Shown: positions 17,100 to 24,991 of the stretch, in pieces
How the letters are laid out: each line of letters begins with the position of its first letter
Position numbering within the stretch: the first letter of the stretch is position 1
Origin: an uncultured Bacteroidales bacterium
GTDB taxonomy: Bacteria > Bacteroidota > Bacteroidia > Bacteroidales > Paludibacteraceae
Direction of reading: 5' to 3'
DNA length: 64,000 nt
Assembly (NCBI GenBank): GCA_900316845.1
Contig: ONEG01000001.1
Span: 124,001 to 188,000 of the forward strand
Notes under the pieces: model-generated
Databases searched by the model: none
Seen by the model: only the letters and a program-made list of their open reading frames with translations
Told to the model about the DNA's origin: nothing
Translations under genes and position numbers: made by a program

Positions 17100-17413
17100 A
17101 TTTTGACGATATTTTTGTCCCTTTTTCTATATTTTTCTTCTTTCCCATTCGTTCTGTTCTCGCCCCGCGTTGTCCTGTTTCTTTTCCTTCTGTCTTTTTT
17201 CGCCCTGCGTTGTCCTGTGCGCGCCACCTCCGCTGGCGCGTTTCTCTGTGCATTTCCCGCGCATCGTTGCGCGAGCCCGCTCTTCTTGGTAGTTGCGTCG
17301 GATGGTATCCGACAAAAAAGCGGTGAGTTCTCCCCACCGCCCTTCTTTCTTAGTATTCCGCGGAATTTTATTCCGTCCACCGCATGGTGCTTTAATGCAG
17401 CATAAATCCCGCC
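17100..17413. other. Gene-free pyrimidine-rich stretch with hairpins and a 17-bp direct repeat
   Basis: No credible gene; the plus-strand ORF here encodes low-complexity Phe/Ser/Arg. Two near-identical 17-mers (17161-17177 and 17201-17217) lie 40 bp apart. Hairpins are at 17220-17240 (CGCGCCA/TGGCGCG), 17258-17273 (CGCGCA/TGCGCG) and 17297-17313 (GTCGGAT/ATCCGAC), and the terminator of the C10 protease gene is at 17314-17340. Confidence 0.55.
17314..17340 (-). terminator. Rho-independent terminator after the C10 protease gene
   Basis: On the minus strand GCGGTG, a 9-nt loop and CACCGC are followed by TTTTTT, about 75 nt past the stop codon. Confidence 0.75.
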
Positions 17414-20209
17414 TTATCTTACCTCCTGTCCCGTGAGGGTATATTCCTTTTCCCCGCGGAGGATGAAGATTTGCCCGTTATGGAGGATCTTGGTAGGAGT
17501 ATTATCCATTCCAATATCCTCTATAGCCTCAGTCGACTTACGCTCTAACAGAAGAACATCACCATGCTTGATTTCGTAGTTGGAATTGTAGCGCAATATG
17601 TTTCCCTTGACTGATACATAGTCACCAACTTTTATCTGCTCCGGGACATTGCACCAATAACTTTGGAAGATTTTCCCTCCGTTTTCTGCATCTGCCATCC
17701 AAAAGATTTGTTGACCTTTAGAAACAACTCCATCTGTCTCAGTCACATATCCAGTTACATTATATGTTTCAGACGTAGGCGTGTTATTATTCAAACTTGT
17801 TGCAATCTGACACGCTTCCACACATGTAACATCCTGTATGTTGGGGTTGGGTGTCTCCTCAATATCTCCTGACAACTCGTAATAACCCAATCCATTCATA
17901 CCAAAAGGCGTTACCCTAAAATACAAAATAGTTGGGCCGTCAAAGGTAATTGTTTCGTCAATCACATAAGTTCCAGAATACGTGCTATTTCCTACACAAT
18001 AAGCAAATTGTGCGCCTGCATTGACATAATGCCATCCGCCTTGATTTAACCTATCAAACAATGAGACATGAAGCCGATAAGTGTTAGAGTTCGGGAATAC
18101 GATTTTGTAATAATCAATATCACTATCTTCATGGAGAGAAACCGTCCATGTTCCAAAATCTTCCATTTCCGGATCTATTTCCCATTGTAAAGTTGTTGCT
18201 TGAGGTTGTGTATTATTCGGTTCGTACTCATCTGCATGCAACTCAGGAGCCTTTACAACAACGTCTACAGGATTAGGATATGACGAAGTACAATCCATAT
18301 AAGACCATGTACTTTGATTATTTCCTTTTACTTGCAACGTCAATTTATAGGTATTAGGCTCCGCACGAAGTTCTGTGAAGAATGTTAAAGTATGTGTTGT
18401 GTTTGCTGGAAAAGCTGAGGAAGAATAATCCGCTTCTTCTATCACTTCCGCAAGAGTGCCGTCTTGATTTAACAAGCACAACCTAATTTTACCGTTAAAA
18501 CTTGATGATGTCGAGGTGTTCCTAACGTCAACATTAACTCTGATTTTTGCTCCTGTGACCCAATAACAAAAGATTTCATCAAGTCTATATGAAGATACAG
18601 GCTTCAATGTGCCAGAAGATTTAACTGTAAATGCTACATTATTATATTCTGTAAGAATAATACCTTCATCAGTCTTTACTACTTTACTTTGCACCTCATC
18701 ATCGTCCTGATAATACATGTATGCACGGTATTTCCCGGGGAGGAAGGGCACACCTCCGGTAAATGTATATGTCTTTTGCACCGTATACTGACCAGCATTT
18801 AACGAAAAGTGGTACGACTCATTTGACCAAGCGACAAATTCACCACTATCTGTAAAGGCTGCTACTTTTAGATTTCCGACGAAAGGACCTGTTCCATTAT
18901 TTTCTACCTTTGCGGTAAAGGACATCGTATTACCAAATTTATAAGCATTTGGTTCAGATGATGTTGAACTGCTCGTATTTGTCGCAGTCAAGTCGGTATT
19001 CATGTACAAATCATAGTTCTTTGCTGGCGCAGAACCATCTTTTGGCTTAATACCAATAACAGCTTGTTGCCCCTGCGAAAAATTGTAATTTCCAGGCGTG
19101 AGTGCAGTCAATGAGAAATAACCATTCGCTTGGCCTCCCCAGCCCCAATTAAAATGGAATTTATTATTACTATCATATCCATCGCATATAAATGCATGTC
19201 CTCCACCACCACCTGGAGTAAATCCAGCATAAAGAACAGGCATTTTATTATTCAATTCCGTTTTAAGCATGTTTGTCCATTGCGTGGTAGTAGTACTTTG
19301 ATCAAATTTTTTGCCTGTAACGGTCGAAGCATATCCGAAATACTCGGTCAAAGCTTTTTCTGCACTTGCTTGACCATAGCCTATATCAACAACATAGGCG
19401 CCACTACTACCTCGCCCATCTGAATTATAATTCATTGAAACAGCTACTCCGCAATGATACATCAAAGTAGCCACAGCATTATTTTGTGTAGAAGAAGTTG
19501 ACGAAGACAGCTTTAGAGGCATATTGTCCCAATCATATGCAGTACTTCCAAAGTTAGCTGATAGATTTCCGTAATATTCCGATCTATAACTCTTGCTGCC
19601 ACAGCCTTTTTTCGGATATTCCCAGTACTTCATTATTTGCGCCATAGCAGTCGCTACGCAGCCGGTAGTTGGATGCCCTCCTAAAGAAGAAAGTGAAGGG
19701 TCAGATGGACACTTATTGTTATACCTAGGATATTGATCCCAAGAAGTCTGTATTAGTGCGCTTACTGCGGTTGTCGTAGTCTGCGCTTGGGGAGCACGCC
19801 TATACGTAGCCCATGCTTCGGTTACATCTTCAGTTGCATGTAAATTGTTATCTACTGCTTCTTGAATTTCCAAAGCATATGCCTGGAGTAATTCCTGCAG
19901 CTGAATAGGCATATTATCAAGATCAATGCTTCCCTCATCGGAATACCCTAAAATAGGAGTAGCACAATCATCTCCGGAAACAATAACAAATCCCCCATCT
20001 GCGTTGTTAAAGATGTAATAGGGAGGATTATCTGTGTCCTGTTTCGCAACGCGTTTCAGTTTACGCGACAGCCTTGCTGGTTGTTGAGAGTATACTGAAT
20101 CACCAGAACTAATGAAATTCTGCGCAACTTGTTGAGCGACATTAGGGTCAACCGGAGCGGCTAATAATATAGCCGGTATCATTAGTAAAATGAACAGCAA
20201 CTTTCTCAT
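17414..20209 (-). CDS. Secreted C10 family cysteine protease (streptopain-like), multidomain
   Basis: 931 aa. A signal peptide (residues 1-18) is followed by a Spi-type inhibitory propeptide (about 20-135) and the C10 peptidase domain. The catalytic Cys184 lies in GGHPTTGCVATAMAQI and His338 in GGGGGHAFICDGYD, with the Asn/Trp region FNWGWGG near 354-359. Two beta-sandwich regions (about 395-660) resemble CARDB/Ig-like modules. A pre-peptidase C-terminal-like segment lies at about 665-780, and an OB-fold-like domain follows (GYVTETDGVVSKGQQIFWM). The C-terminus (ILHNGQIFILRGEKEYTLTG) resembles the short type A sorting tail used by the type IX secretion system in Bacteroidales, so it is likely exported across the outer membrane. 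Its start is one base after the TonB-domain gene. Confidence 0.92.
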   Translation of the reverse strand: MRKLLFILLMIPAILLAAPVDPNVAQQVAQNFISSGDSVYSQQPARLSRKLKRVAKQDTDNPPYYIFNNADGGFVIVSGDDCATPILGYSDEGSIDLDNMPIQLQELLQAYALEIQEAVDNNLHATEDVTEAWATYRRAPQAQTTTTAVSALIQTSWDQYPRYNNKCPSDPSLSSLGGHPTTGCVATAMAQIMKYWEYPKKGCGSKSYRSEYYGNLSANFGSTAYDWDNMPLKLSSSTSSTQNNAVATLMYHCGVAVSMNYNSDGRGSSGAYVVDIGYGQASAEKALTEYFGYASTVTGKKFDQSTTTTQWTNMLKTELNNKMPVLYAGFTPGGGGGHAFICDGYDSNNKFHFNWGWGGQANGYFSLTALTPGNYNFSQGQQAVIGIKPKDGSAPAKNYDLYMNTDLTATNTSSSTSSEPNAYKFGNTMSFTAKVENNGTGPFVGNLKVAAFTDSGEFVAWSNESYHFSLNAGQYTVQKTYTFTGGVPFLPGKYRAYMYYQDDDEVQSKVVKTDEGIILTEYNNVAFTVKSSGTLKPVSSYRLDEIFCYWVTGAKIRVNVDVRNTSTSSSFNGKIRLCLLNQDGTLAEVIEEADYSSSAFPANTTHTLTFFTELRAEPNTYKLTLQVKGNNQSTWSYMDCTSSYPNPVDVVVKAPELHADEYEPNNTQPQATTLQWEIDPEMEDFGTWTVSLHEDSDIDYYKIVFPNSNTYRLHVSLFDRLNQGGWHYVNAGAQFAYCVGNSTYSGTYVIDETITFDGPTILYFRVTPFGMNGLGYYELSGDIEETPNPNIQDVTCVEACQIATSLNNNTPTSETYNVTGYVTETDGVVSKGQQIFWMADAENGGKIFQSYWCNVPEQIKVGDYVSVKGNILRYNSNYEIKHGDVLLLERKSTEAIEDIGMDNTPTKILHNGQIFILRGEKEYTLTGQEVR

Positions 20210-20210
20210 A

Positions 20211-20969
20211 TCAATTAAATTTGAAAATATATGTTATTGTTCCTATTTGTTCGTCATTCCCCTCTGTGAATTTTGCTTTCTTGGCAGCGTCAAGTGCCAT
20301 TTGTCTTGTTTTCTTGTCAGTGACAGTCGTACCATCGACAATGGATGCAGCTATTACATCTCCAGCAGCATTAACACGAACCTGTACAACTACTTTCCCT
20401 TCTTGGTTGAAATTATTCGAAGGTTGCGGCAAAGTGCCTTTTATGCCACGACCGGAAAGTGACCATGAATTTCCTCCTCTTGAACCATGACCAACTGGAT
20501 TGCCAGAACCTCTATAGTTCTCATTTCCAAATAAAGAGCCTATGGCATTTGCTTTTGCAATTGCTGTTGTTTCCTTTTCTTTATTTGAAGCCGCTTGCGC
20601 TCTAAGACGGGCTGCTTCTTCCTCTTGTCGAACACGTTCGAGCCTTTCCAGATCATTTTGCTCATCTTCAGTTTGCCTTTTAGATGCAGCAGACAGACGA
20701 GCGCGTTCAAGTGCTAATTCCTCATCCGATTTTGGTTGGTTATAAAGAACCACTTTACCATTTGCATAAATGATCGAGTTAATCTCGTCAACACGTAGTA
20801 TAAAAGTTGGACCATCAAGATTATCTAACTCCTTGTATCGGATTTCCGATGTGGAAACCTCAAGAATCTTCGCGTCGATTTTTTGCGCTTTGATTGTTAC
20901 GATAATATCCTGCGCGTAAACGCAAATGGATAGAAGCGAAATGGTAAAAATAGATAATAACTTTTTCAT
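20211..20969 (-). CDS. Periplasmic TonB C-terminal domain protein
   Basis: 252 aa. The signal peptide MKKLLSIFTISLLSICVYAQ has a likely cleavage after AQ. It is followed by a small beta domain (about 22-75), an Ala/Arg/Glu-rich coiled coil (about 85-140), and a TonB-like C-terminal domain (EGKVVVQVRVNAAGDVIAAS ... GTITYIFKF). A classic TonB has a membrane anchor and a Pro-rich spacer; here the N-terminus looks cleavable and the spacer is helical, so energy transduction is doubtful. It is in an operon with the C10 protease, so the pair may work together. Confidence 0.8.
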   Translation of the reverse strand: MKKLLSIFTISLLSICVYAQDIIVTIKAQKIDAKILEVSTSEIRYKELDNLDGPTFILRVDEINSIIYANGKVVLYNQPKSDEELALERARLSAASKRQTEDEQNDLERLERVRQEEEAARLRAQAASNKEKETTAIAKANAIGSLFGNENYRGSGNPVGHGSRGGNSWSLSGRGIKGTLPQPSNNFNQEGKVVVQVRVNAAGDVIAASIVDGTTVTDKKTRQMALDAAKKAKFTEGNDEQIGTITYIFKFN

Positions 20970-21012
20970 ATCTAGTCTGTTTTAATTTACAAAGTATTTC
21001 CGAAGTTCGCTG

Positions 21013-21043
21013 CAAAGGTACTGCAAAACTTCCAATTAGCCAA
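21013..21043 (-). promoter_or_regulatory. Bacteroidetes-type promoter of the TonB-domain/C10 protease operon
   Basis: Minus strand TTG (21043-21041), 20 nt, TACCTTTG (21020-21013), followed by CAGC. Confidence 0.8.
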
Positions 21044-21086
21044 ATATTTTGCTGCGATAAATGCGAAATCGCAATAATCGCAAGCT

Positions 21087-21668
21087 TTAGGCAATGCCTA
21101 ATACTAATTTCAAGTCGGATGTATAACGCGACTCTCCTTTCTTATCTAATGCACGTTTATAAGCCTCATTGAAATGTCCTTTGTCTGCGTCATGTGTTCC
21201 GGTAACTTGTTCTACCCATAAGCGGAGATTATTATAGTCACCACTATCTTCCAAATGACCTAAAGCTTTCAATGTCGCTAAGAAGTTGGCAACTTCTGAA
21301 CGGTTCATTTTGCCAGAGCCATCGCTTGACGTAGCTACTCGCTTTAGGAGATGGAGGATTTGTTCTTCTTGATCCTGCCTGACGTTGGATAATAATGATG
21401 GTAATTGTTTTTGCTTACGCAGATAACGAATCAGCCATAATATCAGTACAACAATCCAACAAAACAAACTACCAATGAGACTACCAGCTACTATTACACG
21501 ATACATCTGCATAAGAATAGAAGGCCAGTCATATTCGTGGAGACTAAATCCTAAAAGATTTTCCAGGAAAAGAGACAAAAGTTTATCAAGCAACAATACT
21601 GCAAAGATGATACTCAGTATTATTGCAATTTTCTTTAAGAAGCTATATGTCTTGTTCAGTACAAACAT
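21087..21668 (-). CDS. Unknown membrane protein with cytoplasmic C-terminal domain
   Basis: 193 aa. Two hydrophobic segments (about residues 10-37 and 57-85) precede a charged soluble region of about 105 aa. Its last part (NFLATLKALGHLEDSGDYNN ... HFNEAYKRAL) looks like a compact helical domain. I do not recognise the family. It lies 7 nt downstream of the gene at 21676, under the same promoter. AT-rich relative to the flanking housekeeping genes. Confidence 0.7.
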   Translation of the reverse strand: MFVLNKTYSFLKKIAIILSIIFAVLLLDKLLSLFLENLLGFSLHEYDWPSILMQMYRVIVAGSLIGSLFCWIVVLILWLIRYLRKQKQLPSLLSNVRQDQEEQILHLLKRVATSSDGSGKMNRSEVANFLATLKALGHLEDSGDYNNLRLWVEQVTGTHDADKGHFNEAYKRALDKKGESRYTSDLKLVLGIA

Positions 21669-21675
21669 TTACTGT

Positions 21676-22116
21676 TTATTTACTCATAATTCCATTAACT
21701 CCATCGTCATTGACACAAATTATTTGCGTTACCCCCATCCCACTTTCATCATCCCATGTCAATTTCACTTTAATGTCATGCTGATAACCGCCAGTTAAAG
21801 GTATTGGCTCTGCCTTTTCCGTCACATCAAGTTGGTTTATTCTAAATTGCGTTGTACCATCCTGAAATGTTAGAACTTCTTTACTTTCTAAATTAATAAC
21901 AATGTTTTTTGCCGTGCTTTTTCCTATGTTTTGAAGATATAACATGTGACGAACGAACAACCAATCATATTCCACGTTAAAATGTGCCCGTTTATTTTCT
22001 ATGGCTTCACGCTCTAATTTTTCTTTTTCAAGGGTTTTGATTTCTTTATCATGTTTGATATACACCCATAGAGAGAAACCGAGTGCAAATATTGCTATCC
22101 AATCTGACCAGTTCAT
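21676..22116 (-). CDS. Unknown single-pass membrane protein
   Basis: 146 aa from MNWSDWIAIFALGFSLWVYI; in-frame ATGs at 22149 and 22170 are possible, but this one has the A/T-rich upstream context usual in Bacteroidetes and places the membrane helix at the N-terminus. A short coiled region (residues 24-42) follows, then a beta-rich domain (LQNIGKSTAKNIVINLESKE ... IKVKLTWDDESG) that looks like an Ig-type sandwich. Unrecognised. First gene of a two-gene unit with 21087-21668. Confidence 0.65.
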   Translation of the reverse strand: MNWSDWIAIFALGFSLWVYIKHDKEIKTLEKEKLEREAIENKRAHFNVEYDWLFVRHMLYLQNIGKSTAKNIVINLESKEVLTFQDGTTQFRINQLDVTEKAEPIPLTGGYQHDIKVKLTWDDESGMGVTQIICVNDDGVNGIMSK

Positions 22117-22231
22117 ATTAATGTTGTTCGTATATAATATATCTTCCATGAGAGCGAACATCATTGTCACTTATCCATCATCTCTTGGCTCTGTACAACA
22201 TCTATTGTTCAATAAGCAACAATTTTGCTTG

Positions 22232-22262
22232 CAAAATTACACAAAAAAAATGACACTTGCAA
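22232..22262 (-). promoter_or_regulatory. Bacteroidetes-type promoter of the two-gene membrane operon
   Basis: Minus strand TTG (22262-22260), 20 nt, TAATTTTG (22239-22232), followed by CAAG. Confidence 0.75.
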
Positions 22263-22540
22263 ATAAAAGTGCCATTTTTATGCATTTTTGTATCTTCTTA
22301 CCGGATTTTTATCACCGCTTTTTTACGCTGTCGGTAAGGTCAAACCTGGGGATATATTATGCTTTCAATACTACCAGCCTCACGCAAAAGGGGATCGAAT
22401 TCGACCCCTTTGAAAAGAGGATTATTTAATGCTTCCCACATCCCAATTTTGCTTTGCCATCTTTTGTCTATCTTCTTCACCGCTTTTTTACGCTGTCGGT
22501 GCCAGCGCTCCTGTTTTACGTCAGGGAGTGACGAGAGTTA
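22263..22540. other. Gene-free spacer with a 24-bp direct repeat and a hairpin
   Basis: Together with the promoter and leader next to it, more than 350 bp lack a gene. An exact 24-bp direct repeat is at 22312-22335 and 22477-22500, 165 bp apart. Between the copies lies a hairpin at 22387-22411 (AAAGGGG/CCCCTTT). The segment after the second copy (22497-22545) shares GTCGGTGCC and GTTACTACT words with the spacer at 16455-16480. Confidence 0.6.
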
Positions 22541-23329
22541 CTACTCTTTCTTTATGAACTTAACGATACAATCAATACAAATCGGTTTGTCTGTCAGGGC
22601 ATCAATAAAGACATTTGCAGGGTGCATGTCTTCCAAATACAAGCGGTCACCGATATAATTCACGCCATTGCCGTCTCCATTGTCATGAAAGCCTTTGGAC
22701 GCAACCATCTCGTCAATCTCCGCTTTTGTGGCAAGTCTTTGACAACCGATATACGGTTGCGTGAGAATAATGCGGAACAAGCCATCCGAGTCTCGCGTAA
22801 AGCCTATAGTGGTCATCTGCGTTTCCGGAAACAAAGCGTTGTGGAGCACTATCGCTTCTAACGCTTTATCTAAAGTCGCATAGATGGATGTACGTTCTTT
22901 AATAACAGAGGTGTCACCGGACTTATAGTACACTTTTGCTTCGGCTCCTTTGGCAATCATTGAACCATAGACGGATGTTAGTACCTTTTCCGGATCTGAG
23001 AACCAAATTCCCTTAGCGCGGGCCCATTGCTCTACGCATTCCTCTTGTTTGGCATCTATTTCCCAGTTGCTTGGGCTGCTTGTTTGGCTTTTAGAAGAAA
23101 AGCGACCTGGTTCAAAGCTTGCTCGCGCGTAGCCACATACGGCGTACGCCCCAATGAGCGGCGAATCTGCAAGGCAGAGGCCTGCATGCTCTTGTTGATT
23201 AAATCGATCAAGATTTGTTCTTCCATGGAGTATATCGTTTGTATAGTTATCTATCAGTTGTAGTGTATGAGCCGAGAAACCGCTGTCGCGGATACTATCA
23301 AATATAACGATTAATGGATTCTCGTTCAT
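22541..23329 (-). CDS. Stand-alone kinase-like protein of the polyvalent-protein kinase family
   Basis: 262 aa from MNENPLIVIFDSIRD; an upstream ATG at 23410 precedes the promoter and is rejected. The C-terminal 150 aa match, as I remember it, the Ser/Thr/Tyr kinase-like domain found in polyvalent proteins of phages and conjugative elements. The signatures are a nucleotide loop GAEAKVYYKSGDTSVIKE with candidate lysine, LHNALFPETQMTTIGFT, LTQPYIGCQRLATKAEID, and the catalytic-loop-like LEDMHPANVFID followed by ICIDCIVKF. The N-terminal 110 aa are of unknown fold. Here the domain is a separate chromosomal gene with its own promoter and no phage or conjugation genes nearby, so it may be a remnant or a domesticated gene. 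Substrate unknown. Confidence 0.75.
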   Translation of the reverse strand: MNENPLIVIFDSIRDSGFSAHTLQLIDNYTNDILHGRTNLDRFNQQEHAGLCLADSPLIGAYAVCGYARASFEPGRFSSKSQTSSPSNWEIDAKQEECVEQWARAKGIWFSDPEKVLTSVYGSMIAKGAEAKVYYKSGDTSVIKERTSIYATLDKALEAIVLHNALFPETQMTTIGFTRDSDGLFRIILTQPYIGCQRLATKAEIDEMVASKGFHDNGDGNGVNYIGDRLYLEDMHPANVFIDALTDKPICIDCIVKFIKKE

Positions 23330-23351
23330 GTCATTCAAACCTTTGCGGGTG

Positions 23352-23382
23352 CAAAGGTACAAAGAATTTTTGAAATATGCAA
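23352..23382 (-). promoter_or_regulatory. Bacteroidetes-type promoter of the kinase-like gene
   Basis: Minus strand TTG (23382-23380), 20 nt, TACCTTTG (23359-23352); the -33 extension is CATATTTC. Confidence 0.8.
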
Positions 23383-23399
23383 ATAAAAGGGCACAAAAA

Positions 23400-23626
23400 A
23401 GCGTCCGCATAACTTTTTACTCGAGAAAACTTCCTGAGAATAGGATTTGAGGCCTGCTTTTTCCTCTGTAATCCGGCCACCTCATCGCTACCCGGGGATT
23501 AGGAATGTAAGCTAATCCAATGCACGGGGTCTCGGCGTAGAGTACCGGCACGCCATTAGTGAAGCATTTGCACTCGGTTAGTTGTTTTTTGTTGAGTTTT
23601 CCGGTTCCTATTGTTATGCGGACGCT
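23400..23626. other. 227-bp element bounded by 14-bp perfect inverted repeats; candidate structured RNA or MITE-like element
   Basis: AGCGTCCGCATAAC (23400-23413) and its exact complement (23613-23626) bound the stretch. Read on the minus strand the interior forms further hairpins: GGCGT/ACGCC, GGATTAG/CTAATCC with a 9-nt loop, and GAGG-CC/GGCCTC. The 3' arm is followed by a run of six T. It lies between the OmpP1-like gene and the kinase promoter. One minus-strand frame is open for about 64 codons but has no ATG near its 5' end, so I do not call a gene. Confidence 0.5.
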
Positions 23627-23650
23627 CGCTTAAACTAAATAAATTTCTTT

Positions 23651-24991
23651 TTATCTGTGCCAGCCGATTGTAAAAACAATGCGGTGGGTTGTTGCGTTAA
23701 TATCATACGGAGTGGCGTTTTCGTGGGCAAAAAGGTCAATATGTTGCCAGCGATACTGGTACGCCGCCTGAACCATTACATACGTGCCGCGATAACCCAA
23801 TGCCACCGAGGCATACTGGGCAGTGCGGGGGAATTGAGAATACACATCCTGGCGATCAAAAGTAGGATCCATCAGGACGGGAGAACCTTCCTTTTTAAAG
23901 GTGCTCTCGCACGCATAGCCGGCATTGATATACATACCCATCACCGGGATGACTTCCACTCCTGCGCGAAGAGAATGAATCATTGGCGATTGTTGCTGTT
24001 TATAGAGGTCATATTGCAACGCAATCATACCATATGCACCGATCTGGAAAGCCGCTGAAGTAGAGAGATGCACGGGCAGATGGAAATCCGTAGAGCGGAA
24101 AGAAAGCAAGGGAGCATTCGAAGTGCCCAAAGTATCAGTCATGGTCTGCAGTTTGCCATCCGTAGAGGTTCGCAAGGAACCTAAAGAAGGCGTATGAATA
24201 GCGACACCAAGACGCAACCAACTCAGAGGACGATAGATCATTCCTGCTGCCAGTCCTACTCCCACGCCGGAATGCGAGACATAAGATTTGTTATAGAGCC
24301 ATTCCTTGCCATACACCTCCTCATAGAGGGCATCTTCTGTCAACGAATAGGAATGAATGCGGAGCCCCAGACCGAAATAGAGTTTGTTGGAATAGTTCAT
24401 CGCCCAATCCAGCCCAAACTCATTTGCCTGACCGCGTTCGTAGAGACGGAAGGCATTGGAGTCATGCGTGCGATGATACGGAATAGCGATATCCCACTCG
24501 ACATCGGCGTTTGACAAAAGCGGCGCAAGTGCCGGACCTGAGCCCGCGTATCCATAATAATCCCGGAAAAACGTACGATGACGCTTATAGGAAATCATGA
24601 AATTATAGGCAATGAGGCCGTCGTCTTTGCTAAAATCTCCCAAAGAGAATACCGCTGAAGCCTGCGCGAGCGAGAGACGAAGCGTCTTTCCGGCTGTTTC
24701 TTGGTCGGTCTGCAGCGTTCTGTCGATACCGATATCCATCGTAGCCATCGCTTCTGCACGACGGTAGAGACCTAATCCTGCAGGGTTATCCGTCACCGCC
24801 GAAGGATCACCACCGATAGCCGTCATCGCGCCGCTCATACCGACATAACGCGCCGTTCCGATGATCGTGCGTTCGGAAAGACGGGTGTAGTCCTGAGAGA
24901 AGCCTACGGCAAAGACCGCTAACGCTGACAGAACACAGACCGTCCTGCGGACTGACAGAATACAGAACCCTATGTTTCGAAGATTTCTCAT
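23651..24991 (-). CDS. OmpP1/FadL-family outer membrane protein
   Basis: 446 aa. After a signal peptide, the segment GTARYVGMSGAMTAIGGD and DNPAGLGLYRR identifies the OmpP1/FadL-like beta-barrel family that Bacteroidetes use in place of classical FadL; the rest alternates amphipathic strands and ends in an aromatic-flanked strand. The cargo is unknown. The hydrophobic core of the signal peptide (FCILSVRRTVCVLSALAVFA) is encoded by a dispersed repeat. Its ATG overlaps the TGA of the upstream lipoprotein gene (ATGA). Confidence 0.85.
   Translation of the reverse strand: MRNLRNIGFCILSVRRTVCVLSALAVFAVGFSQDYTRLSERTIIGTARYVGMSGAMTAIGGDPSAVTDNPAGLGLYRRAEAMATMDIGIDRTLQTDQETAGKTLRLSLAQASAVFSLGDFSKDDGLIAYNFMISYKRHRTFFRDYYGYAGSGPALAPLLSNADVEWDIAIPYHRTHDSNAFRLYERGQANEFGLDWAMNYSNKLYFGLGLRIHSYSLTEDALYEEVYGKEWLYNKSYVSHSGVGVGLAAGMIYRPLSWLRLGVAIHTPSLGSLRTSTDGKLQTMTDTLGTSNAPLLSFRSTDFHLPVHLSTSAAFQIGAYGMIALQYDLYKQQQSPMIHSLRAGVEVIPVMGMYINAGYACESTFKKEGSPVLMDPTFDRQDVYSQFPRTAQYASVALGYRGTYVMVQAAYQYRWQHIDLFAHENATPYDINATTHRIVFTIGWHR
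24924..24968. repeat. In-frame dispersed repeat forming the signal-peptide core of the OmpP1-like protein
   Basis: Same family as 4993-5056 and 56881-56936: CTGACAGA-ACACAGACCG words around a TCCTGCGGA core. It encodes about residues 8-22 of the precursor. Confidence 0.75.

Noticed and set aside
17100..17413. Small Phe/Ser/Arg-rich protein on the plus strand
   Set aside because: Low-complexity pyrimidine tract containing terminator and hairpins; no family resemblance and no promoter on that strand.
20190..20745. Plus-strand ORFs opposite the TonB-domain gene
   Set aside because: Shadows of the coding strand with biased composition (Ser/Ala/Arg or Cys/Ser) and no start context.
23400..23640. 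Minus-strand protein gene of about 64 codons inside the inverted-repeat element
   Set aside because: Frame is open but lacks ATG and is closed by a stop just upstream; a chance open frame or decayed fragment cannot be excluded.
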